20,289 nt of DNA from a virus, in IMG/VR virus record IMGVR_UViG_3300030060_005700, positions 1-20,289 of that record; one strand, written 5' to 3'. Positions within the stretch are counted from its first letter, which is position 1; the number at the start of each line of letters is the position of its first letter. Shown here in pieces: positions 4,437 through 12,927 of this stretch. The notes below the pieces were generated by a model. It had not been told where the DNA came from. It made no database searches and was given only the letters and a program-made list of their open reading frames with translations. The translations under genes were made by a program, and so were the position numbers.

Positions 4437-5834
4437 CTAGTCAATACGGCTCTTGAGCGTTAAACCCTTGATTCCTCGATTGCCACCGCCACCTAATCTA
4501 GCTCTTTGTAAGTCCCAAGCTGAATCTTGAATCAACCTGTAAACCAATTGAGCCTTACTTAATGGCGATGTTCTTAGCCCTTTGCTCCAATCTTTCCAAT
4601 TGGCATAGGCCACATCAGAAGAAACAAAGCCACCGGGATTAGGACTAAAACAAGCTGATAGGAACTCATCCATAGGGTTGTTAATAGTGTGGTATTCATC
4701 AATAAGAGCATTTGAGTGTTCCGGCATAGGGAACTTCTTCTTGGGATCTTCTTCACTCTCAACAATACATGCTCCTTGATAGGCCCAGAAGGCAATACCC
4801 TCTAGTTCGGCCATTAGTTTTTCGGACAAACGGTAGTCTTCCCTACCCGCAAAGCTAGTGTTGAAAGGGATTAACACCATTTTGCCGGACAATCCAAGCC
4901 CCTTATTGGGCAATTTAGGGATCTCATTGGACTGCATTATTGGGATAGCATCAATAACCACATTGCGGATGGGTGCTTCGTATTTTCGATTAATGGATAT
5001 AGGGTCTTTACCTACTATCGACTTAATAACCCTACAAGCAGCCTCTCCCTCTCGGTTAGAAACCTCAGATACCTCATTAATTGCCATTACTTTTGCGTGT
5101 TCAATACCCCAAAGACCAAACTGACCAGCAATATCTTCAAGGCAAGTACCCATATAACCCTCTCCAAGCAGGGCTTTGAGTACATTCATGATGGTTCCTT
5201 TACCCCCACGTATCTTTCCATACAGCAAAAACCACTTTGCGTACTCTCTATGGGAGATTAATGAGTACCCGAACATCCTCTGCAACAGATTGCACCAAGC
5301 AGTATCCCCTCCCGACCACTCCTCAAGACACTTGTGCCACAAAGGACATTCTGCAGAAGGGTTAAAGTTTACAGGAAGGACATAGGGGTCAAAGAAAGTA
5401 TCGTCCCTATCAAACTTGTCCTTACCATCGCAATCAACAATCTTGTCTTGGAAGGAAACAAGGGTTCTGCAACTCTTGGTTTTAGGGGCAGAAAGCCAAA
5501 CAGGAGCTTTATCTTGAGGAAGAGTCTGTAATGCCTGCAATGCACGCACCACTCCTTGGATCTTCTGTATGTTAGGAGCGTACCTAGAAGCGACTGTTCC
5601 ATTCTGAGTAGTTTGCTGGTAAGTTAAATTCTCAAGAGCTACCCAAAGTGAACTTTCGATCCACTCAATATCTCTTTTTTTCCACTCTTCTCCGTACCAT
5701 TCGTAAAAGTTTCCTCGCCAATACTGTAATCCGTTTCGATTATTAGGAGTAGAGAACCTAGTTCTTAAAAGATGGCGAGCGACTTGCATTGGCTCGGCTG
5801 ACGCTAAAGTGGGTGACTGCGTCCCGTTAGTCAT
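4437..5834 (-). CDS. SF3 (D5-like) replicative helicase / primase-associated ATPase
   Basis: 465 aa. An N-terminal D5_N-like region (about 1-190) precedes an SF3 helicase core. Motifs seen are Walker A GKIRGGKGT (206-214), a Walker B-like AKVMAINEVSE (247-257) and motif C IPIMQSNEIPKLP (297-309), followed by KMVLIPFNTSF. This is the P4/D5-type phage and plasmid helicase arrangement, which unwinds DNA at the origin as a hexamer. The GGKGT variant, with Gly where Ser/Thr is usual, recurs in phage D5-type helicases. There is no primase (AEP/Toprim) domain in this protein, so priming must come from elsewhere. The start ATG at 5834 follows GGAG at 7 nt. It diverges from the late module with only 21 bp between, and the GGTAC cluster lies just beyond its stop. 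Confidence 0.92.
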   Translation of the reverse strand: MTNGTQSPTLASAEPMQVARHLLRTRFSTPNNRNGLQYWRGNFYEWYGEEWKKRDIEWIESSLWVALENLTYQQTTQNGTVASRYAPNIQKIQGVVRALQALQTLPQDKAPVWLSAPKTKSCRTLVSFQDKIVDCDGKDKFDRDDTFFDPYVLPVNFNPSAECPLWHKCLEEWSGGDTAWCNLLQRMFGYSLISHREYAKWFLLYGKIRGGKGTIMNVLKALLGEGYMGTCLEDIAGQFGLWGIEHAKVMAINEVSEVSNREGEAACRVIKSIVGKDPISINRKYEAPIRNVVIDAIPIMQSNEIPKLPNKGLGLSGKMVLIPFNTSFAGREDYRLSEKLMAELEGIAFWAYQGACIVESEEDPKKKFPMPEHSNALIDEYHTINNPMDEFLSACFSPNPGGFVSSDVAYANWKDWSKGLRTSPLSKAQLVYRLIQDSAWDLQRARLGGGGNRGIKGLTLKSRID

Positions 5835-5855
5835 GGAAAATCTCCAAAGGTGTTA
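5835..5855. promoter_or_regulatory. Divergent start region with back-to-back ribosome binding sites
   Basis: The whole gap between the divergent helicase (ATG 5834, minus) and the first late gene (ATG 5856, plus) is 21 bp. CTCC at 5842-5845 is the minus-strand GGAG site, and AAAGG at 5846-5850 is the plus-strand site; the two abut. No room remains for either promoter, so transcription starts must lie within the opposing coding sequences, giving antisense-overlapping 5' leaders. Confidence 0.7.
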
Positions 5856-6257
5856 ATGATGACAGATATGATTAGTGCAGGAATAAATTACGGAAGAAAA
5901 ATTAATCCGTATTTAGTATCCCAACTTCTTAGAGGTATGAATAGACCCAATAGGGGTATAAGACCCTATCCTACCACACAACAGCAAGCAAATCAAATGT
6001 CAGCACTTACGCCGACAGGTGCTTTTACAGGTGGGACATTACAAAGAGATCCTTCTTCTAGGAACTATCAATTTAGTGAAGAAGATTTAATCAGAAGAAA
6101 ACAAGTAAGAGACGCAAGACTAGAAGCAAGACGAGCGCACTTACGAGGACTTCAACAACGAATGCAAGTTCCGTCAGTAGAAGAAAACGTGCTGGGGGGA
6201 ATACCTAGACCCGGATTCCCAACACTTGCATTTAATCAAGATTTAAGGATTACTTGA
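5856..6257 (+). CDS. Hypothetical protein, first gene of the late module (133 aa)
   Basis: 133 aa from ATG 5856, chosen because AAAGG lies 5 nt upstream. The next codon but zero (ATG 5859) is also possible, and GTG 5850 overlaps the ribosome site. The middle is low-complexity and Gln/Thr/Pro-rich (PYPTTQQQANQMSALTPTG). A strongly basic coiled-coil-like segment follows (DLIRRKQVRDARLEARRAH). No family is recognised. As first gene of the structural operon it may be a small virion or DNA-packaging accessory protein, but that is position only. Its stop overlaps the next gene's ribosome site region. Confidence 0.7.
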   Translation: MMTDMISAGINYGRKINPYLVSQLLRGMNRPNRGIRPYPTTQQQANQMSALTPTGAFTGGTLQRDPSSRNYQFSEEDLIRRKQVRDARLEARRAHLRGLQQRMQVPSVEENVLGGIPRPGFPTLAFNQDLRIT

Positions 6258-6259
6258 TA

Positions 6260-7201
6260 ATGGCTAATCCCTTAGAACAATTTATGGCAAGCAGAGAAAG
6301 TCAGAAATACATTGACCCTAAGCTGTACCGTCAACTTGCAGATTTAAACGCATCAATGGGATTAGATGTTTCTAGCTTTGAAACAGGAACCAAACCTTTA
6401 AATTTAGGGTCTGGTAAGTTTGCGTTAAAAGGATTGCCTCAAGGTGATTTATCAATTCCCCAGATAGACTTTGTTCAAGAAGAAAACATAGAAAGATCTA
6501 TTAAGTTACTAGAAAAAGGCGGCACTCCAACTCAAAAGAAACAAGCCGCAACTCTTAAAAGAATGTTAGCAGATCAAACCATCTTTGATGCTAACACGCA
6601 AAAGTACTTAACAGGAAACTTTGCTGATAACTTAGAAGAGCTAGTAAGTTCTTCTGTGTCACCTGCCAGGAAAAAAGACATCCTAGAATTAATGCTTGTT
6701 AATAATAAAGGTGCATTAGATGAGGAAGGTATTAAAAAGGTCAGGAAGGTAATTCTTGAATCTAAAAAACTTCCCTTGTCTGAACAAAGAAAGATTATTA
6801 GACAAGAGCTAAAGAAAAACGTTAATACTAAAAGTCTGGGTTTAGGAAGTCTTGCAGGAGAACAAGACAAATCAGGACAAGTAAGTTTTGAAAAGATAGA
6901 TAGAGAAACTCTTAGAGAAACGATGAATCGAGAGTCTCTTAATAGAAAAGATCTAGAATCTAAATTTAAAAAAGACTACTTAGATAGGACAGGAAAGAAT
7001 CCTTCTCCTGAGACTGTCCGTAAATACATAAAAAATCAGTCATCTGCTAAAGCAGTAGATCCTTTAAAGATGAACAAGCTCGCTAGAGAAGCCAAGTCTC
7101 GAAAAGGCATGGCTAAAATAACTAAACTAAAGGGTGGCAAGCTGCTACCGATCCTACTACTAGCTTCACTGGTGGGGGGATTAGGAGGTGAAGATGCCTG
7201 A
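6260..7201 (+). CDS. Hypothetical protein with C-terminal membrane segment (313 aa)
   Basis: 313 aa from ATG 6260, with AAGGAT 9 nt upstream. An upstream TTG at 6254 would add two residues. The protein is helical, highly charged (many Lys, Glu, Arg) and without recognised domains. Residues around 225-270 contain DYLDRTGKNPSPETVRKYIK, which could be a small DNA-binding or structural helical unit. The last 20 or so residues are a hydrophobic stretch (LLPILLLASLVGGLG) preceded by Lys-rich sequence, consistent with a single C-terminal membrane anchor and a cytoplasmic N-terminus. It could be a membrane-tethered lysis or assembly factor, or an ejected virion protein; neither is shown. Confidence 0.75.
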   Translation: MANPLEQFMASRESQKYIDPKLYRQLADLNASMGLDVSSFETGTKPLNLGSGKFALKGLPQGDLSIPQIDFVQEENIERSIKLLEKGGTPTQKKQAATLKRMLADQTIFDANTQKYLTGNFADNLEELVSSSVSPARKKDILELMLVNNKGALDEEGIKKVRKVILESKKLPLSEQRKIIRQELKKNVNTKSLGLGSLAGEQDKSGQVSFEKIDRETLRETMNRESLNRKDLESKFKKDYLDRTGKNPSPETVRKYIKNQSSAKAVDPLKMNKLAREAKSRKGMAKITKLKGGKLLPILLLASLVGGLGGEDA

Positions 7202-7703
7202 TGAAATTGCTAAGTGGTCACATGACGCAACCGCAGGGAAAGTGCTTTCATTCTTTGATTCTGAAGGCGTAGCAAACGCTTTAGAAATGAACTCCTTTAC
7301 AATTGAAGAAGAAGTTTCTACTCTTGTACAACATATGAGAGATCCAGATGCTAAGATCGCTCTTAGAGCGCATAATCAATTGCGTAGAGTTTTAAACGAA
7401 GTAGCTAAAGCAAGCGGCTTAATGGCTACGCAAGAACTCACATCAGATAAAGAAGGAAACCAAAGTGTCAAAATCACACGGAACACAAAGCTCCTCTCAA
7501 GCCTTAAGGAAACCTCGTCTCGTTCCAAAGTCGAAGGTAAGCCCGAGTACGCCGCCTCGTATCTCCCCCCAACTGACCCCGGAAGAAAAGCAAGTCTTCC
7601 ATCAAATGAAAATAATGGGACCGATGGGTCTGTCGAGATCAGGGGGACAGATTCTGTTCGACTTAGCGATCAAGGACATCGACAAGATAGTGGGGAGTCG
7701 TGA
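7194..7703 (+). CDS. Candidate terminase small subunit
   Basis: 169 aa from ATG 7194, which follows AGGAGG at 5 nt. A GTG at 7188 is inside that site. It lies directly before the terminase large subunit operon position, where small terminases usually sit. The pattern HMRDPDAKIALRAHNQLRRVLNEVAKASGLM, followed by a KxTRNTKLLSSLKE-like segment, resembles small terminase-type proteins (helical oligomer region, then a disordered tail). The last 80 residues, overlapping another gene in a different frame, are low-complexity and polar. Confidence in a real gene is high; the small-terminase assignment is moderate and context-based. The N-terminal 8 residues overlap the preceding gene. Confidence 0.6.
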   Translation: MPDEIAKWSHDATAGKVLSFFDSEGVANALEMNSFTIEEEVSTLVQHMRDPDAKIALRAHNQLRRVLNEVAKASGLMATQELTSDKEGNQSVKITRNTKLLSSLKETSSRSKVEGKPEYAASYLPPTDPGRKASLPSNENNGTDGSVEIRGTDSVRLSDQGHRQDSGES

Positions 7704-7899
7704 AAAATACGGCTCTATTCTTTACTCTAAGTTTATAGAAAAAGACGAACCTACTAACTACTTTGCTAAAGTAGTTAAAAATGTATTACCTAACTCTCTT
7801 CTTTCAGAAAGTCCTGTAAGCATTGCTGCAATCATGTCTCGTATTGCAACTGTTACTATGCTTTCAGAAGGAGAACTGAATGAAGATAAAAAAGATTAA
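7465..7899 (+). CDS. Hypothetical protein in long overlapping frame (144 aa), GTG start
   Basis: 144 aa starting at GTG 7465, with AAGGA 7 nt upstream. Its first 239 nt overlap the preceding gene in another frame, and its end overlaps the terminase start by 20 nt. The first 35 residues are basic and Ser/Pro-rich. From LTPEEKQVFHQM onwards the protein looks well folded (GGQILFDLAIKDIDKIVG, SILYSKFIEKD, SIAAIMSRIATVTM). The family is not recognised. It could be a terminase accessory or small subunit itself. A frameshift linking the two frames into one protein, programmed or a sequencing error, is the alternative reading. Confidence 0.65.
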   Translation: MSKSHGTQSSSQALRKPRLVPKSKVSPSTPPRISPQLTPEEKQVFHQMKIMGPMGLSRSGGQILFDLAIKDIDKIVGSREKYGSILYSKFIEKDEPTNYFAKVVKNVLPNSLLSESPVSIAAIMSRIATVTMLSEGELNEDKKD

Positions 7900-9817
7900 G
7901 ACAAGGGAGGAAGGGAATGATTTATTTCCCTTGCCCCAAGACTACCTAGAACTTTCAGATGAAGGTCAAAGGGAAGCACGAGTAAATGCTTGTCGTCAGT
8001 GGTTGGTTCCCACCTCCAGCCCTGATGACAAGTCTGTTCGTTTTATAGGATCAATGCTTTTCTTTGAGCAGTGGTATTTAAACCCTGATGAAGAAGATGA
8101 CTTTGATCCTATGTTCTTTGATGAAGAACCTGTACCTGTACCAGATGGTCACTTAGGTATTTATAAAGACTGGGCAACTAATAGATCTTCTCTAATTATT
8201 GCTCCCCGAGGTTTTGCAAAATCTAACTGCATTAGGAAATCAATCCTATTACAAATGCTTTCTAGACCGGGTTTCTCTTTTATATATGCGACCAGTACAA
8301 ACGATAATGCAAAACAAACAGGACAGATTATAAAGACACAGTTCCAACAGAATGAGAGAATCTTTGATGACTGGGCTCCTGAGATGCCTGACAATCGAAT
8401 TATTCCTAGAAGAGGGGAATCATCTTTTGGTACAGAGTTAATGTATCTTAAAAACGGATCTTGGTTTAGAGCTATCTCAAGCGAAAGCCGCCAACGTGGT
8501 GGTAGACCTAGATGCTATGTATTGGATGACCCTGAATATGATCCGCGTGCTTCAACGTCTATGTCGGTTCTTAGATCATACATGGATACTTTGCTTTTTA
8601 AAGTTGTTCTTCCTATGGTTACTCGTCCTGATACTTCTATTAGATGGCTTGCTACTTTCGTATCTCGAAGGCACTACGCATGGCACGGAATGGAAACACA
8701 GGAAACAGAACACGGAACAAAAGCAAAGGATTCAAGGTTCGACCACTGGAGTCGAATGATTATAAAAGCGGCCTATACAGACTCCTCTGATAAACTTGTT
8801 TCGTGCTGGCCTGAGATGTGGCCTGTAGATAGGGAAGCCAAAGAAAAAGATCCTCGTGTCCAAGATCGCATATCTCTTGAAGAGATTAAAGAGCAAATAG
8901 GCTCCGCTAACTTTGCATCTGAATACATGGCAGATCCGGGAGCATCTGATGATGTCTTCTTTCCTGAATTAAAAGAAAAACATAATTGGTGGGTTTCTGG
9001 GGTAGATGCCCTATATGGAGACACCCCCCACTCTTCTCTTACCTTTATCAATTGGGTAGATATTGAGGGGCAAAATAGGAAAATGCCTATCTCTGAGTTT
9101 CTTTCAGAGTCTTGGGTATTTATGACCGTAGACACCTCTTGGACTGCGACAAAGGACTCAGATTATAAAGTTTGCACAGTTATGGCCGCGACACCTGATA
9201 ATGAGCTATTTGTATTGGATGTTTGGTCTGGTCAATGCGACGAAAACACTCTAGTCCGAAAAATTTTCGAGGTTGCCGACAAGTGGCGGGTTCCTTCAAT
9301 TCACCCCGAAGTCGTAAAGCAATCTTTCGCTCTATATCAGACCCTAGATACTTTAGTCAAACAAAGAGCCGTAGAGATGATCGGGGTAGATCACCTTCCG
9401 AGGATCAAACCGCTAAAGGTGGGGATGATCTCGAAGCAGAGCCGAATAGCCTCCCTTCAATTTAGATTTGAAAATGGGCTTATAAAGCTACCTATCCAGA
9501 AAAGAATGGATCCTCATTGGAGGCAGCTTTTCGATCAGATAGAACAATTTAACCCTGATGTGCCTGATGGGGGTTTGGCAAAGGATGACCATATTGATAC
9601 TGTAGCTATGAGCGGTTCAATCCTAAAGGGCCGAGCTATTAACCCTTCAAGGGAATCCGAAGACGATAGAACACCAGAAGAACGCATATTAGATGGGGAG
9701 TTTTCAGATGAAAACAACATTCCTTGGATCGCTAAGACCCAAATAACCCCAGATCTTGTAAACCAAGTAATTGCTAGAAGGATAGAAGATGGACCAGATG
9801 CCTCCTCAAAAGTCTAA
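7880..9817 (+). CDS. terL: Terminase large subunit (DNA packaging ATPase-nuclease)
   Basis: 645 aa. It translocates phage DNA into the prohead with its ATPase and cuts concatemers with its RNase H-like nuclease. The ATPase domain shows Walker A APRGFAKS (108-115), Walker B RCYVLDDPE (211-219) and a coupling-type segment WLATFVSRRH (256-265). The nuclease domain shows motif I FMTVDTSWTATKDSDY (D418, with D426/D428 nearby), a central acidic site HPE (E477) and motif III DDHIDTVAMS (D570/D573). The start ATG at 7880 has AAGGAG 6 nt upstream. The Walker A has Ala before the Lys instead of the common Gly. Its position ahead of portal, scaffold and capsid is the classic packaging-head order. Confidence 0.97.
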   Translation: MKIKKIKTREEGNDLFPLPQDYLELSDEGQREARVNACRQWLVPTSSPDDKSVRFIGSMLFFEQWYLNPDEEDDFDPMFFDEEPVPVPDGHLGIYKDWATNRSSLIIAPRGFAKSNCIRKSILLQMLSRPGFSFIYATSTNDNAKQTGQIIKTQFQQNERIFDDWAPEMPDNRIIPRRGESSFGTELMYLKNGSWFRAISSESRQRGGRPRCYVLDDPEYDPRASTSMSVLRSYMDTLLFKVVLPMVTRPDTSIRWLATFVSRRHYAWHGMETQETEHGTKAKDSRFDHWSRMIIKAAYTDSSDKLVSCWPEMWPVDREAKEKDPRVQDRISLEEIKEQIGSANFASEYMADPGASDDVFFPELKEKHNWWVSGVDALYGDTPHSSLTFINWVDIEGQNRKMPISEFLSESWVFMTVDTSWTATKDSDYKVCTVMAATPDNELFVLDVWSGQCDENTLVRKIFEVADKWRVPSIHPEVVKQSFALYQTLDTLVKQRAVEMIGVDHLPRIKPLKVGMISKQSRIASLQFRFENGLIKLPIQKRMDPHWRQLFDQIEQFNPDVPDGGLAKDDHIDTVAMSGSILKGRAINPSRESEDDRTPEERILDGEFSDENNIPWIAKTQITPDLVNQVIARRIEDGPDASSKV

Positions 9818-10079
9818 AGATGACCAATATGTCACAATCCCATACTTCTTATATGAAGCAATGGCAAGGGCTTATTATTTAAGAGAACAAAACTCTGACC
9901 TCCCCGTTATGGATACTCCTAGTACACCGAAAACAGGAGAAGTGGGGGGAGATCTTAATTTGAAGGATTTGTATTTTAATCCTAATGACATACCGATGAA
10001 CTGGAAACCCGGCGGTGTTGCCGCTAAGGAACAATTAAATGTCCCATCAGATATTCAAGCTACCCAAGAACAAGACTGA
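9789..10079 (+). CDS. Small protein between terminase and portal (96 aa)
   Basis: 96 aa, starting at ATG 9789 with AAGGA 6 nt upstream. It overlaps the terminase end by 29 nt and the portal start by 41 nt, so the three genes are translationally linked. An N-terminal helix (YVTIPYFLYEAMARAYYL) is followed by a Pro/Gly-rich polar region. Small proteins in this slot are common in podovirus-like packaging modules, but I do not recognise the family. A role in portal assembly or packaging is only implied by location. Confidence 0.7.
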   Translation: MDQMPPQKSKDDQYVTIPYFLYEAMARAYYLREQNSDLPVMDTPSTPKTGEVGGDLNLKDLYFNPNDIPMNWKPGGVAAKEQLNVPSDIQATQEQD

Positions 10080-12018
10080 GATTTGCCGTGTCATTAGAGA
10101 TCATGCTCAAAGAGAAATAGACCGGCTCTCTTACCGAAGAACTATGTGGCTGCTTGCCTACTACTACCTTAACGGTATGCGTAGGTTTGATGTCTTTAAT
10201 CCTAATACAGGTCAATTGTCCCCCAACTATCTAGACGAAGAAGGCAACATGGAGTTTCAATCGCAGGAACTCCTTTCTGCTATTGATAGGGCTGCTTCTC
10301 GTATTGCATCTATGGATCTTCGTCCCAAGGTTCTTAGGACTGGAACATCTCTCCCCATGATTCGCCAGCGAGCAACTGCCCAGCTATTAGCGGATTCATT
10401 GGTTGCAGAAGATCAGATTGCTGAAGTATCTAAAACCTTTGCTCATATCTTTACGTCTCTAGGCTCCTGTGGTATCCAAGGTCACATTACCGACCACCCA
10501 ACTATTGGCCTGACTGCCGATCTTGAAGTAATCCATCCTAAAGAACTATTCCCATTCCCCTCTCTTGCCCAAGACTACACTAAGAAAGCTGGTCTTTTGC
10601 GGCAACGAATTGTTCCACTAGACACTTTGATTGAGAAGTTTGGTAATCGCATCAAGACTAATCTTGAGAAGATGGAGTACTGGGAAACTACCGTTGGTAG
10701 TCACATGGAAGATCCAGATGCCAGTGATGCTGAAGATAGTAACTTCTTTGATTCTTTTAGTGATCGTCAATACAGTGATGTAAATCCAAATGAAGCAATT
10801 ACTCTTGTTAGAGTTAGAGAGCTTTGGCTTGATGGTCCTCGGAACACTTGCTCTCGATATGTAATCTGTTCAGGCGATTACTTAATCGAAGACGAAGATC
10901 TTTCCAATACTCAAACGTATTGCCCTATTGGGGTAGCCCGTTTTATGGAAAACGGATCATTCCACGGTGCTGGTTTGTTTGATCTCCTCTTTAGCATTAA
11001 CCGTGAAATGGAACGAATGCTTAAGTCTCTATTCAATAACATAAGAGACTTAGATCGTTATGGCGTAGTTGTTATGCCTCAAGGTTCCTTCAACGAAAGA
11101 TCTATGCTTAGAGAAGTCGGCAAGGGATTGCGAATGATCTCTTACCAGCCAGATCCCCTTAACGAGAAGTTTAATCCGTTTGTTATCTCGCCTCATAATG
11201 CAGGCGATATCCCCGGCAAAACTGCTGCGTTTGCTAAAGAACTAATGCAATCAATTAACCCTGTTCAAGATCTCATTGCTGAGAAGGGTAGAGTTGACAG
11301 TGCTACTGGTCTTCAATTCCTTGATGAACAAATTAACCGTGCTATGACAAACCCCACAATGGGTGCAGTTCAAGCCTTTGGCCATATGTACCGAAGTCTT
11401 GTATCATCTGCTACAAGAGAACTGGTTATTAAACCAAGGCAAATTCCTGTACACGCATTAGATCTAAACCTTGCTGGTGCGGTCATTGACTTTAAGAATA
11501 GTACAATCTCGTTTGAGAAGAATCCTATTCCTAACTCTTCTCACCTAACCTTTACAGTGAATCAAATACATCCTCGATCCGAAGTAGTTCGGAAACAAGA
11601 AGCAATTGCTATGCTTGAGAAAGGATTAACTGATCCTGAGGGTGTTAAGCTGTTTGCACTGAAGGAAGGTTTAGACTTTGCAATCTATATGGATGAAGAT
11701 CAAGCTGCTTATGAGCTAGTAGTTCAGAACATACTAAACCTGTATGGTAATGGTAATGAGTCAGGTCAAATTGTCCTAACTCCACATACAAGTAGACCTG
11801 AGCTTCAACTTCGTGTATTGTCCTCATTCATGTCTGGGCCTTTAATGTCTCAGGCTGATCCTTCTATTATCGACGAGTTCAAGAAATATCGAGAAACTCT
11901 AATTCAATTCATGGGCCATTCACTTCCAGCAATGGTTCCAAACCCTGACTCAGCAGCTATGTTTGCTGAACAGGCTCAGATGGGGCCACGCCCCGGACCT
12001 CAAATGCAAGGAGCATGA
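10039..12018 (+). CDS. Portal protein
   Basis: 659 aa. It forms the dodecameric ring at the unique vertex through which DNA enters and leaves, and it docks the terminase. Portal-like features are an N-terminal helical region with aromatic and Asn-rich sequence (LAYYYLNGMRRFDVFNPNTG) and a segment on residue substitutions around the active head (AIDRAASRIASMDLRPKV). Later come a central stem-type helix region (LLFSINREMERMLKSLFNNI) and a C-terminal Met/Gln/Pro-rich tail (MGPRPGPQMQGA). Length and gene order (after terL, before scaffold and capsid) fit large podovirus-like portals. The ATG at 10039 has AAGGA 8 nt upstream. The specific portal family is not determined. Confidence 0.9.
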   Translation: MSHQIFKLPKNKTEICRVIRDHAQREIDRLSYRRTMWLLAYYYLNGMRRFDVFNPNTGQLSPNYLDEEGNMEFQSQELLSAIDRAASRIASMDLRPKVLRTGTSLPMIRQRATAQLLADSLVAEDQIAEVSKTFAHIFTSLGSCGIQGHITDHPTIGLTADLEVIHPKELFPFPSLAQDYTKKAGLLRQRIVPLDTLIEKFGNRIKTNLEKMEYWETTVGSHMEDPDASDAEDSNFFDSFSDRQYSDVNPNEAITLVRVRELWLDGPRNTCSRYVICSGDYLIEDEDLSNTQTYCPIGVARFMENGSFHGAGLFDLLFSINREMERMLKSLFNNIRDLDRYGVVVMPQGSFNERSMLREVGKGLRMISYQPDPLNEKFNPFVISPHNAGDIPGKTAAFAKELMQSINPVQDLIAEKGRVDSATGLQFLDEQINRAMTNPTMGAVQAFGHMYRSLVSSATRELVIKPRQIPVHALDLNLAGAVIDFKNSTISFEKNPIPNSSHLTFTVNQIHPRSEVVRKQEAIAMLEKGLTDPEGVKLFALKEGLDFAIYMDEDQAAYELVVQNILNLYGNGNESGQIVLTPHTSRPELQLRVLSSFMSGPLMSQADPSIIDEFKKYRETLIQFMGHSLPAMVPNPDSAAMFAEQAQMGPRPGPQMQGA

Positions 12019-12021
12019 TAT

Positions 12022-12918
12022 ATGTCCGAAGAAACAACCGAAGCAGTAGAAACTACTACTGAAACTACCCCCGAAGTATCTACTCAAGAAACTACTGAAA
12101 CAGATTCTAGAATCTCAGTGGGGGGTAAAGAATATACGACTGCTGAACTAGCTGAAGCTAAAGAAAACTATGACGCTTTAGTAGAACAAAATGAAGCTCT
12201 TCATAACTTTAAAGAGGCTACATTCCGATTAATGGATCCAAATGTAGATGCTGAAGCTAAGAAGAGAGATGCTCGTGAAATCTTAATGGCCGCTAACTAC
12301 ACGCCCGAACAGGCAGATGAGTGGGTCAAAATCTATGACCAACAGGAAGAAAATATGACTGAAGAATCAAATACTCCTGCTGAACCACAGCCTGAGAACA
12401 ATCAAAACAATCAAGAAACAGCTCGCATGAATGAAGAAATTCTTAAAATGCGTGCAAAAATGTTACAAGATAATCTAGAAAAACAAGTATCTAATTCGAT
12501 TTCATCTACTAAAGATGGAAAAGTATTAATGGATTGGATGAAATCTAATCGCTCAGGTGAAGAATTAAGCAGTGCTGAAGCCAGTCTTACTGAGAGAGTC
12601 CGTGCGCAAGCAATGGAAAACCTTAGACAAAGACGAAACATGGCAGGCACGTTTGATGATGCTTGGGTAGGAGAAGAGGTAACTCGTGCTGCTGAAAAGA
12701 TTTCGGCAGACATGCTTACGGTAATCGGCGATCCAGCCAAGATTGGTAGGGTTTCGGAAACAAGTCAGCAAGCTGAAAATTTGTATCGTTCTAAACCAAC
12801 CCCACTCCCTGAAACAAATGGGAAGACTTATGGAGATATCGAAGGAGATCTAACTAAATGGACCTCCGACCAACTCTTAAAGGGTCTTTCTGATTCAGGG
12901 GATCAATCTAAATTATGA
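12022..12918 (+). CDS. Candidate capsid scaffolding protein
   Basis: 298 aa, between portal and major capsid, the usual scaffold position. It has an acidic Glu/Thr-rich N-terminus (about 1-28), then the ISVGGKEYTTAEL motif seen near the start of many phage scaffolds. Long predicted coiled coils follow (ENYDALVEQNEALHNFKEA, about 48-66), with a disordered Glu/Asn/Pro-rich linker and another helical part with basic residues (RVRAQAMENLRQRRN). The overall acidic, helical, low-complexity character is typical of scaffolds that are lost or degraded during head maturation. No protease motif is visible. The start ATG at 12022 lies 4 nt after the portal stop, with AAGGAGC just upstream. Confidence 0.75.
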   Translation: MSEETTEAVETTTETTPEVSTQETTETDSRISVGGKEYTTAELAEAKENYDALVEQNEALHNFKEATFRLMDPNVDAEAKKRDAREILMAANYTPEQADEWVKIYDQQEENMTEESNTPAEPQPENNQNNQETARMNEEILKMRAKMLQDNLEKQVSNSISSTKDGKVLMDWMKSNRSGEELSSAEASLTERVRAQAMENLRQRRNMAGTFDDAWVGEEVTRAAEKISADMLTVIGDPAKIGRVSETSQQAENLYRSKPTPLPETNGKTYGDIEGDLTKWTSDQLLKGLSDSGDQSKL

Positions 12919-12927
12919 GGTGAACTC

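Noticed and set aside
8773-9135. Minus-strand open frame of 120 codons
   Set aside because: Lies entirely within the terminase nuclease region, antisense, with no ribosome site or protein-like pattern.
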